From contig CADCML010000004.1 of assembly GCA_902802535.1 (NCBI GenBank), positions 1 through 64,000 on the forward strand: DNA of 64,000 bases. The letters are read 5' to 3'. The notes under the pieces are model-generated. The model was not told where the DNA came from. It ran no database searches and worked only from the letters and a program-made list of their open reading frames with translations. The DNA comes from an uncultured Bacteroidia bacterium. Lineage in GTDB: Bacteria > Bacteroidota > Bacteroidia > Bacteroidales > F082. Positions 43,447-50,437 of the stretch are shown here, one piece after another. Numbering within the stretch: the stretch's first letter is position 1; each line of letters begins with the position of its first letter. The translations under genes and the position numbers were made by a program.

Positions 43447-44327
43447 AAAACAACAACATCCTGATTAATAATCATTTGAGTTGTAATCCCAAAGGTTAGA
43501 ACCCTGTTATCATCAAAATGCCCAGCAGGGAAACCGAAGCAAACAGGATAATCGTATTCAGAAACGGCCTCAGCAATCACTTCCTCGGCGGTTTGGCCAA
43601 AGGGATGCGTATTGTCTTTGATTTGGGTCAGGCCGCCCACGATGAGGCCTTTCAGATGAGCCAGTTTTCCAGCGCGTTTCAAACAGTGCATCATCCTGTC
43701 AATGTGGTAGATATACTCGTCAACTTCCTCTATGAAGAGGATTTTTCCGTCTGTTTCGGGAAAAATATCGGAGCCGTTCATACCCATTAGGACGGACAAG
43801 TTTCCTCCAACGATTTCACCTTCCATTTTTCCTAAACGATTCAACGGATTCGCGGGAAATTCATAATGCAAACATTTGCCCGTCAATGCGTTAAATAATG
43901 ACTGTTTGGCTACCTCTGTTTTGTTCGCAAAGTAAAAAGGCATGGACGAATGAAGCGAAGGAACGCCCAAACGTTGCAACTTGCCGTGAATGACCGTGCT
44001 ATCGCTGAAGCCCGCAATCCATTTCGGATGCTGCAAAAACTTGGTGAAATCCAACTTGTCAATGATACGGATGCCACCGTAGCCGCCACGAGCAAGCCAA
44101 ATGGCCTCAATTTCCTCATTGTCAAGGTATTCTTGAAAGACAGTCGCCCTAAAATCATCGTCGCCTGCAAAAATATGATGAACAGCGAAAAGCCTGTCAT
44201 CATAAATGGGGACAAATCCCTGCCCTTCCAACCACTGGATGGCAAACGACATCTCGTCGGGCGTGATGCAACGCGCCGGCGCTGCAATGGCCACTTTCGA
44301 ACCTTGTTTCAAATAGGGAATGGTCAT
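43425..44327 (-). CDS. ldcA: LD-carboxypeptidase (muramoyltetrapeptide carboxypeptidase, S66)
   Basis: 300 residues. Removes the terminal D-alanine from murein tetrapeptides during cell-wall recycling. Nucleophile serine in IAGFSDSTVIHG, glutamate in KILFIEEVDEYIYHIDRM, and histidine in CFGFPAGHFDDN form the Ser-Glu-His triad of family S66. The last residues (LSQNPQN) are encoded by the terminal inverted repeat of the adjacent element, which also provides the TGA. Similar elements flank the gene on both sides. Confidence 0.9.
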   Translation of the reverse strand: MTIPYLKQGSKVAIAAPARCITPDEMSFAIQWLEGQGFVPIYDDRLFAVHHIFAGDDDFRATVFQEYLDNEEIEAIWLARGGYGGIRIIDKLDFTKFLQHPKWIAGFSDSTVIHGKLQRLGVPSLHSSMPFYFANKTEVAKQSLFNALTGKCLHYEFPANPLNRLGKMEGEIVGGNLSVLMGMNGSDIFPETDGKILFIEEVDEYIYHIDRMMHCLKRAGKLAHLKGLIVGGLTQIKDNTHPFGQTAEEVIAEAVSEYDYPVCFGFPAGHFDDNRVLTFGITTQMIINQDVVVLSQNPQN

Positions 44328-44343
44328 GCTTCTTTTCTTTTTG

Positions 44344-44493
44344 TCACAAAACCATCAAAACTTTCAAAACCCTAATCTGCAACGTCACCCAACCAGGTTC
44401 CGTTGCAAAGCCGACTTGTCGGCTTAGGGAAAAGGAGCCAGTTGGCGACTTTTCTTGTCCAAAATAGTTTTGTTGGTTTTGTAAGTTTTGTGA
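44344..44493. repeat. Structured TIR element, copy 2
   Basis: Left end TCACAAAACCATCAAAAC and right end TTTTGTAAGTTTTGTGA pair as inverted repeats of about 27 bp. Hairpin I: GCAACG 44379-44384 with CGTTGC 44401-44406, loop with CCAACC. An extra hairpin, AAGCCGAC/GTCGGCTT, occupies 44408-44425. Hairpin II: GAAAAG 44429-44434 with CTTTTC 44449-44454, loop GAGCCAGTTGGCGA. Loop complementarity CCAAC/GTTGG is kept. Confidence 0.85.
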
Positions 44494-44498
44494 TGCCA

Positions 44499-46013
44499 TT
44501 ATTCCTTAATAATTTCGTCTTCGTCCAAAGCCTCGCTGTCATATTTTACTTCCTTGCCTTGTTCGTAGGTGACAGTAAAATAGAGTTCGCCAGTTTCCAG
44601 ATATTTCTTCCAATCGCCGTGCTTCACACCTGCAGCATAGCTTTGAATTTCACGTAATTTGCCGTTGTCATAATAGAATAGATGCTCACCGTCAGGATAA
44701 CCAGCATTAAAAGTACCTCGGAAAGCCATTTTGTCGTTGTCGTAATAGGAAACCCATTCGCCCACTTGCTTGTCGTTGCGATATTCACCCTCCGAACGCA
44801 TGTCGCCAATTTCTTCCTTCCATTTGCCGTTTTTCATGCCATCGAAATAGGTGCCGCTCACGATGAGGTTGCCCTTGGCATCGTATTCCTTGTATGGACC
44901 ATTGTGCTGCCCTTTGTAGAATTGTTCCTCAATCTGTTTCTGTCCGTTGTCGTGATACCAAATCCAAACACCATCAGGTTCTCCTTCCTTGTAGTTACCC
45001 ACTTCTTGAAGCTTACCGTTATGATAGTAGAACTTCCATTCGCCTGAGCGCAGACCATCAACAAACATACCTTCGGCACGCAAAGTGCTGTCAGCAAAGA
45101 ATTCCTTGTATTCGCCCTGACGTTTGCCATCAGTACCCACAATGCCCTCACCCACCAATACACCTTTCTTGTAAGTCTGTGAATTAATGACATTGCCTTC
45201 CTCATCGAACTCGCGCCAAATACCTTCACGCTTGCCATCGCGGAACGAAGCCTCGCGCCGCACCCGACCATTGGGATAATATTCATGCTGCACGACAAGT
45301 GGCTTCATGTCGCTTTCAAGCACTTGCTCCACATCATCAATGTATTTGGTAATCTTTTTCAAGTTGCCTTTTTCGTCGTATTCCTTGTAAAAACCTTCGC
45401 GCAATCCGTGCTTGTAGTAACATTCGGTATGCAGGCTCCAGTCATCGAAAAATGTTTTCCAATAGCCATGACGCTTGCCTTCACTGTCGTAACGGTTCAA
45501 AACCTCACGGGTCATAATGAAGCCTTTGCGATAGGTGATGATTTCACGCAAAAGTCCCGTGGTGTCAAAAACAGGCGAAATGCCTTCTTCCAAACCATTT
45601 TTGAAGGTTATAGTCTGTATGAGACGACCCTTTCGATCATAGCGGTGACCTTCGCCTTGTTTCACATCGTTGACAAATGGTTCCTCCAAAATGTCCTCTT
45701 TACCATAGGTAAAGCGCGAACCGTTTTTCAAATCATTCTTATAATTGATAATCAAAGTGGTGTCGCCAGATTCCGAAAAAAACATCCAAGTGCTGTCCAA
45801 AAGAAAATCCGTGCGCTTTCCAATGGACTTCAGTTGACCATTCTCGTAATAGGTCTTCCAAAGGCCGTCGGGCTTGCCGTCGCGTAGTGTCCCTTCACTC
45901 GACAATTGTCCATCAGGATATGTATATGTCTGATACTCAGTCTGCGAACAAACTTTGTGACAAAACAACATACTCAATATGGCTATCCCTATAATGCTTA
46001 CGATTCGTTTCAT
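44499..46013 (-). CDS. Exported MORN-repeat (YwqK-like) protein
   Basis: 504 residues with a signal peptide (MKRIVSIIGIAILSMLFCHK). About fifteen MORN-variant repeats follow, each with the pattern G.w..YY..G.l...g.y..G (for example GEWKFYYHNGKLQEVGNYKE). Bacteroidota have many such proteins, automatically named toxin-antitoxin YwqK family antitoxin; that name has little functional basis. It is likely periplasmic or on the cell surface. Expressed alone from a -7 box at 46040-46033. Confidence 0.85.
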   Translation of the reverse strand: MKRIVSIIGIAILSMLFCHKVCSQTEYQTYTYPDGQLSSEGTLRDGKPDGLWKTYYENGQLKSIGKRTDFLLDSTWMFFSESGDTTLIINYKNDLKNGSRFTYGKEDILEEPFVNDVKQGEGHRYDRKGRLIQTITFKNGLEEGISPVFDTTGLLREIITYRKGFIMTREVLNRYDSEGKRHGYWKTFFDDWSLHTECYYKHGLREGFYKEYDEKGNLKKITKYIDDVEQVLESDMKPLVVQHEYYPNGRVRREASFRDGKREGIWREFDEEGNVINSQTYKKGVLVGEGIVGTDGKRQGEYKEFFADSTLRAEGMFVDGLRSGEWKFYYHNGKLQEVGNYKEGEPDGVWIWYHDNGQKQIEEQFYKGQHNGPYKEYDAKGNLIVSGTYFDGMKNGKWKEEIGDMRSEGEYRNDKQVGEWVSYYDNDKMAFRGTFNAGYPDGEHLFYYDNGKLREIQSYAAGVKHGDWKKYLETGELYFTVTYEQGKEVKYDSEALDEDEIIKE

Positions 46014-46032
46014 TTGCTTTCTAAATCCGCGT

Positions 46033-46040
46033 CAAAATTA
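46033..46040 (-). promoter_or_regulatory. -7 box of the MORN-repeat gene
   Basis: The minus strand reads TAATTTTG 20 bases before the ATG. No clear -33 element. Confidence 0.45.
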
Positions 46041-46570
46041 GACATTTTTCGCCGAATAGCGACATCCTCTCCACAAGATGCCGAAAATTTGCCTTCCGAC
46101 TTATGAACACCTTTATCAATATCATTTCTTTTTTTAGATTTTAAGATTGATATTAATTAAGGTTTGTTATGGATGTTGATAAGCTTGTGAATTGGTTGAA
46201 AACTTTTCAATAAAGTTCTTGCATTAATGGTTTTCGATTTGAGGCATCATTTTCGGAAAAAATTAAGGGTTTATTTTTCAGTCGGATTAATGCGTTTTCG
46301 GATACCCGTTGAAAAATGAAAAATCGGGTAAAAATGACCTCGAATTTTTGAAATAATGTTGATTTTGGTGTCCAGATAGGTCAAAAAAGTGTTGATTAAT
46401 TCTTCCCTGATTTTTATGCACCCGAATGAAAAAGTTATCAACAAAATTTCTGTTGATAACTCATGATTTTATTGATTATCAAAATATTATTCAAAAATTG
46501 TAGACTTTTTGTAAGCGGATAAACTGTTCAGAAATAATGGGATATAACCCTAACGAACAGCGAAAATATG

Positions 46571-46578
46571 TACTTTTG
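46571..46578 (+). promoter_or_regulatory. -7 box of rpiB-lutB
   Basis: TACTTTTG, 27 bases before the rpiB ATG; -33 box not evident. A TTATCAACA motif lies between it and the start codon. Confidence 0.45.
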
Positions 46579-46604
46579 CCAATCGAATTATCAACAGCGC
46601 AAAA

Positions 46605-47060
46605 ATGGAACAGATTATCCCCATAGCGAGCGACCATGGCGGCTTCGAAATGAAGCAATTTTTGATTGAAAAACTGAAGGAATCCGGCTATACAGTCGAC
46701 GATTTTGGCACTTATAGTAATGAAAGTGTCGACTATCCTGACTTCATTCATCCCTTGGCTTCAGCCATCGGGATGGGAAACTATCCTTTGGGTATCATTT
46801 TATGCGGCAGTGGCAACGGTGCCCAAATGACAGCCAACCATCATCACAACGTGCGCGCCGCCTTATGTTGGAATGTGGAATTGGCCAAACTGGCCCGTCA
46901 GCACAACAATGCCAATATCCTTGCCTTGCCTGGACGTTTTATTTCGAATGAGTTGGCTTGGGAGATGGTGCAAGCTTTTTTGAGCACTGATTTCGAAGGT
47001 GGTCGTCATACGAGAAGAGTTGATAAAATTGAATCCATTGAAAATCAAGACAATGAATGA
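46605..47060 (+). CDS. rpiB: Ribose-5-phosphate isomerase B
   Basis: 151 residues. Interconverts ribose-5-phosphate and ribulose-5-phosphate. N-terminal IPIASDHGGFEMKQFLIE, active-site cysteine in LGIILCGSGNGAQMTANHH, and the HNNANILALPGRFIS segment are the RpiB/LacAB signature. Its end overlaps the start of lutB by 8 bases. Confidence 0.95.
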   Translation: MEQIIPIASDHGGFEMKQFLIEKLKESGYTVDDFGTYSNESVDYPDFIHPLASAIGMGNYPLGIILCGSGNGAQMTANHHHNVRAALCWNVELAKLARQHNNANILALPGRFISNELAWEMVQAFLSTDFEGGRHTRRVDKIESIENQDNE

Positions 47061-48417
47061 ACCTAATATAGAATTCAAACAGGGTTGCGAAAAGGCTTTT
47101 GACGAGGAACATTGGCAGAAAATCAACTACAGCACGGGTTGTTTTGAGAGCAGTTTTGCCAAAGGCAAGGTGAATTACCGCAATCTCGACTTGGAAAAAC
47201 AACGTGCCTACACTTTGCGCAACAAATCGATGTTGGGTTTGGAGAAACTGTTGGTCGATTTTGAGACGCATTTCAGCGAAAATGGCGGCAAAGTGCTTTG
47301 GGCTCGCAATGCCGACGATGCCTTGACCATGATTTTCGACCTCATCTGCAAGGAGAAAGCCAACGCCATCATGCGCTCCAACTCCATGGTGCTCGATGAA
47401 ATCGGACTCAACGGTTTCTTGGAGCGGAAAAACGTCCGCGTAGTGGAAACCGAAGTGGGACGTTTCATTTTGCATGAAGGCCAGCAGAAACCCTATCATC
47501 CTTTGGCACCTTCCATCCACCTCTCGAAAGAGGAGAACAATGCCATTCTGACGGGACAATTCAAGTTGAAACCCGACAGCTCCGCCAAGCAGATGATCAA
47601 TTTTGTGCGTCATGAGGTGACTATTGAATCAAAAGAAGTGCCTATTTGCATCACAGGGGCCAACTTCCTGCTTTCCGATGTAGGTGGCGTGGTGTTGACG
47701 GAAAACGAAGGCAACATCTTGAAATCCACTTCCATAGCAAAGGTTCACATCGTTGTGGCTGGCATCGCCAAAATGGTGCCGAGCATCGATGATTTGAGCG
47801 TGTTGTTGCCATTGTTGTCGCTTCATGCCTCGGGACAGAGCATGACGGCCTGCAACACCATCACTTTCGGTCCGGCCAAGACGGGCAACGGTCCGGAGCA
47901 GGTGTATGTCATCTTATTGGACAACAACCGCTCGGAGCTGCTTTCGCACGAGAAACAACGCAAGGTGATGTCGTGCATCCATTGTGGTGCATGTGTGAGT
48001 GTGTGTCCCGTGTACAAGAACATAGGCGGCTATTCTTACGCCACCAAACATATCGGTCCGATAGGCACGGTGATGACGCCCTTGATGGAAGGTTTGGAAG
48101 ACTACAATTACCTGAATTCCGCCTGTTCGCTTTGCAGAAAGTGTGTTGAGATTTGTCCTGTCAAGATACCGTTGGACGACTTGATTATTGAAAACCGCCA
48201 TTTGGCCATCATGAAAAAGACCAACAATTCAAAGTACGATGCCTTGCTGAGAGCCATGATTTGGCACTGCAAGTCGCGGAAAAAGATGGACAGTCCGCTG
48301 TTTTTCAAAAAGTTGGAATTGAAACGCCTTTTTGGACTGCTATGGGGCAACAACAGACCCTTGCCTGAGTTTGCTTCCAAGTCGTTCAGCCAGCAATGGA
48401 AGGAAAGGAATCTTTAA
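47053..48417 (+). CDS. lutB: Lactate-utilisation iron-sulfur protein LutB/LldF
   Basis: 454 residues from ATG 47053; an upstream in-frame ATG at 46999 lies inside rpiB. LutB-type N-terminal domain (IMRSNSMVLDEIGLNGFLE, VGGVVLTENEGN) and two 4Fe-4S clusters (CIHCGACVSVCPVYK; CSLCRKCVEICPVK). It is part of the LutABC complex that oxidises L-lactate to pyruvate. lutA and lutC are not adjacent, although LutC may have been split elsewhere. Its 3' end overlaps the convergent reverse transcriptase gene by 32 bases. Confidence 0.9.
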   Translation: MNEPNIEFKQGCEKAFDEEHWQKINYSTGCFESSFAKGKVNYRNLDLEKQRAYTLRNKSMLGLEKLLVDFETHFSENGGKVLWARNADDALTMIFDLICKEKANAIMRSNSMVLDEIGLNGFLERKNVRVVETEVGRFILHEGQQKPYHPLAPSIHLSKEENNAILTGQFKLKPDSSAKQMINFVRHEVTIESKEVPICITGANFLLSDVGGVVLTENEGNILKSTSIAKVHIVVAGIAKMVPSIDDLSVLLPLLSLHASGQSMTACNTITFGPAKTGNGPEQVYVILLDNNRSELLSHEKQRKVMSCIHCGACVSVCPVYKNIGGYSYATKHIGPIGTVMTPLMEGLEDYNYLNSACSLCRKCVEICPVKIPLDDLIIENRHLAIMKKTNNSKYDALLRAMIWHCKSRKKMDSPLFFKKLELKRLFGLLWGNNRPLPEFASKSFSQQWKERNL

Positions 48418-49606
48418 ACTTATAGTATTCGTTCACCAGACTTTTGTAGCCCAATTCTTTAAGTCTTTCGTAATCGACTTTATAGTTGATTTTGTTGTGT
48501 CTTCCTGTGTTTAGGAAGCGAATGTTTTGTTGCAAGTAATGATCTATCTCCTTTAGACCCTCTGTCTGATTGATGACCGGAAAGAACCATCGTGACCAGG
48601 TAAGTGTTTCAGGATCATCGCTCTCAAAAAACTTGCGGTTGAAATAATTGATGAGCGCTTTCATTGCCTTCTCCGAATCCAAGCCTTTCTTGTTTTTCCA
48701 GCGTAACAAGGCTCGGGCTTGGCGCGAAATCTTACCTTTCATCTTCTTCTTGGTGGCTTCCGAGATATCGATGTCATGGCCATGGCATTTGAACCCCAAA
48801 AATTCGTAGGCTTCATTGGGAGAATACACTTTTTCCTTAGAGGAATTCACCTCCAACTGGTATTTTTTTAGGAAACCAAGCAATGTGGTTTTGTACTGTT
48901 CAAGCGTCTCAAAATCAGGCGCAAACAAGATGATGTCGTCGGAATAGCGGGCGTAAACGATACCTGCATTGTGAAAATGCCAATCGACTTCTTTTAGATA
49001 AACGTCGGCCAAAAAAGGAGCTGTGGGTGTACCGGCCATCACGCCATGTTGTTCTTGGGTGACTACCTCATTGATTAATATATTGGGATTGGTCAGTAGG
49101 TTTTCGAAAAATTGATAAAGCAGTGGGTCGTCGGCGAGGGTTTCTTTCAGGATGGGTAGCAGAATAGGGATGGAAATAGAATTGAAATAGTCGTGGATGT
49201 CGAGTTTGTAGGCCCACATCTTTTGCTTGCGTACGGCATTGTTGATTTTGAAAACAGCATCATGGGCTTTCAAGCCACGGCGAAAAGCATAACAATTGGG
49301 TGCAAAATGGTCGTCATAGCGGTAAAGCTGGTGGGAAATAAGCTTCAACAATAGTATTTCATCAGGTGGAAAACTATACACCACACGTTTTTTGCTTGTT
49401 CCCATCTTGTTGATGATTTTCTTTTGTGGAATGCCCAAATCTTCGCCTTTTGCGACTTTCGTAGCTAAAGGCAAATATTGCTCATATCCAACAAAATCGT
49501 CAGCCTCTTCAAATTCACGCCAATTGAAACGTCCTTTTTTGAGGCGGTAAGCCAAAAACCCTTCCCAAACCTCTTGCTGGGTTAGTTGTGTAATGATGCT
49601 TTCCAT
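48386..49606 (-). CDS. Free-standing reverse transcriptase of unassigned group
   Basis: 406 residues from ATG 49606 (MESIITQLTQQEVWEGF); the longer frame from 49717 reads through structured upstream DNA. RT motifs: KLDIHDYFNSI (catalytic aspartate 136), HGVMAGTPTAPFLADVYL, and YARYSDDIILFA (YxDD at 221-224), then EFLGFKCHG. There is no maturase/HNH domain as in group II introns, no VTG motif of retron RTs, no SQ motif of diversity-generating retroelements and no fused Cas1 or nitrilase. It could belong to one of the unknown groups that include defence RTs, but this cannot be settled by eye. A small unknown gene precedes it. Confidence 0.85.
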   Translation of the reverse strand: MESIITQLTQQEVWEGFLAYRLKKGRFNWREFEEADDFVGYEQYLPLATKVAKGEDLGIPQKKIINKMGTSKKRVVYSFPPDEILLLKLISHQLYRYDDHFAPNCYAFRRGLKAHDAVFKINNAVRKQKMWAYKLDIHDYFNSISIPILLPILKETLADDPLLYQFFENLLTNPNILINEVVTQEQHGVMAGTPTAPFLADVYLKEVDWHFHNAGIVYARYSDDIILFAPDFETLEQYKTTLLGFLKKYQLEVNSSKEKVYSPNEAYEFLGFKCHGHDIDISEATKKKMKGKISRQARALLRWKNKKGLDSEKAMKALINYFNRKFFESDDPETLTWSRWFFPVINQTEGLKEIDHYLQQNIRFLNTGRHNKINYKVDYERLKELGYKSLVNEYYKFKDSFPSIAG

Positions 49607-49756
49607 GGGAAAAAGGGAAAAGGGGAAAATTTTGACGTGGCACATTGCCACGAGACGAGAGGGTACCTTGTCAGGTTGCCTGCAAAACCGAGAAATGAAT
49701 GTCAAGGCTGCCTCCATCGCAGGCGCGGCATTGCCGCATCCCCTTTTCCTGTCTTT
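49607..49756 (-). other. Intergenic segment with four consecutive hairpins, possible RT-associated RNA
   Basis: Between the unknown gene (stop 49757) and the RT start. Hairpins: GCGGC/GCCGC at 49725-49737, CTGC/GCAG at 49708-49722, CAGG/CCTG at 49672-49682 and CGTGGC/GCCACG at 49636-49652. The first and last share a GGCAATG core on the minus strand. RT systems often use a neighbouring structured RNA as template or primer; that role here is speculative. Confidence 0.4.
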
Positions 49757-50230
49757 TTAGTTCAAAAACTTGTAAATGCGATTGACTACATAGTCCTTTT
49801 TATTGGGCAACTGGGTGTAGAAGTAAATATAGGGAATGCCTATTTTCTTGGCATACATTCTCGAAATCAAGTACTTGACATTGATTTCGTGACAATGACC
49901 TTTGCCAATCATCACTACGCCCTTGATGCCACTTGGTGTCTCCAAGACAAAATTGTAGGGCTGGCCCCATTCTGCTTTATAAGCTTGCTTGGGACGATCC
50001 ACGTAGAGTTTGAACTCGTCATTGGCATAACCTACTATGTCTTGCACGGGCACATCTTCTCTAAAAGAGTATTGTGCAAAGTCTGTAATCAGGATTTCCC
50101 TGAAATAAGCTTTCCATTCCTCATCGGTGCGTTCGGGAACAACAGGTCTGACAGGCTGCTGCTGTTGAGGTTTCGAATCTTCTTTTACAGAACTAATGAT
50201 ACTTTTGATGATGTTTACTAGTAAACCCAT
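49757..50230 (-). CDS. Uncharacterised 157-residue protein upstream of the RT
   Basis: No family recognised. The N-terminus is helical and polar with a glutamine run (MGLLVNIIKSIISSVKED, then PQQQQPVRP). The rest looks like a mixed alpha/beta domain (EFKLYVDRPKQAYKAEWGQP, VVMIGKGHCHEINVKYLIS, IPYIYFYTQLPN). The pattern of an acidic residue, a beta hairpin and K/H residues loosely recalls nuclease-like folds, but I cannot assign catalytic residues. It lies 150 bases before the RT gene on the same strand, so the two may be co-transcribed. Confidence 0.65.
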   Translation of the reverse strand: MGLLVNIIKSIISSVKEDSKPQQQQPVRPVVPERTDEEWKAYFREILITDFAQYSFREDVPVQDIVGYANDEFKLYVDRPKQAYKAEWGQPYNFVLETPSGIKGVVMIGKGHCHEINVKYLISRMYAKKIGIPYIYFYTQLPNKKDYVVNRIYKFLN

Positions 50231-50259
50231 AATTCGATGGTTTTTTGATTATTATGGCG

Positions 50260-50267
50260 CAAAGGTA
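50260..50267 (-). promoter_or_regulatory. -7 box of the unknown gene-RT unit
   Basis: The minus strand reads TACCTTTG 30 bases before the ATG at 50230. No -33 TTTG. Confidence 0.5.
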
Positions 50268-50370
50268 ATAAAATGTTTTAATTTAGGTAGCTTTTAGCAT
50301 AAAATTGCAATATTTTCAATATGAAAGTTGAGATACCCCTAACTTTGCTCATCTACTTAAAATTCTTTTC

Positions 50371-50406
50371 AAAAAAACCCCGCCACGGCAATCGCAGCGG
50401 GGAAAA
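50371..50406 (-). terminator. Rho-independent terminator of the EF-G-like gene
   Basis: On the minus strand CCCCGC and GCGGGG pair, followed by seven T, about 30 bases after the stop codon. Confidence 0.88.
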
Positions 50407-50437
50407 AATGCAATACTTATGAAAAAATACAAAAACT

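Larger units (their letters stand above)
46014..46604. other. 590-bp AT-rich gap with DnaA-box-like motifs; candidate replication origin
   Basis: No gene is seen. TTATCAACA or its complement occurs at 46174-46182 (minus), 46435-46443 (plus), 46451-46459 (minus) and 46588-46596 (plus), with TTATGAACA at 46101 and TTATCAATA at 46113. The pair at 46434-46460 forms an inverted repeat (GTTATCAACA/TGTTGATAAC). The motif differs by one base from the DnaA box TTATCCACA. The gap lies between divergent genes and has long A/T runs. These features fit an oriC but also an ordinary large promoter region; dnaA is not in the window. Confidence 0.35.

Noticed and set aside
49607-49717. N-terminal extension of the reverse transcriptase
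   Set aside because: The 37 extra residues have no RT-like content and cover the hairpin-rich segment; ATG 49606 gives a normal RT N-terminus.
48386-49756. Diversity-generating retroelement or retron
   Set aside because: The RT lacks the SQ motif and an Avd-like gene for a DGR, and lacks the VTG motif and msr/msd layout for a retron; no template/variable repeat pair was noticed.
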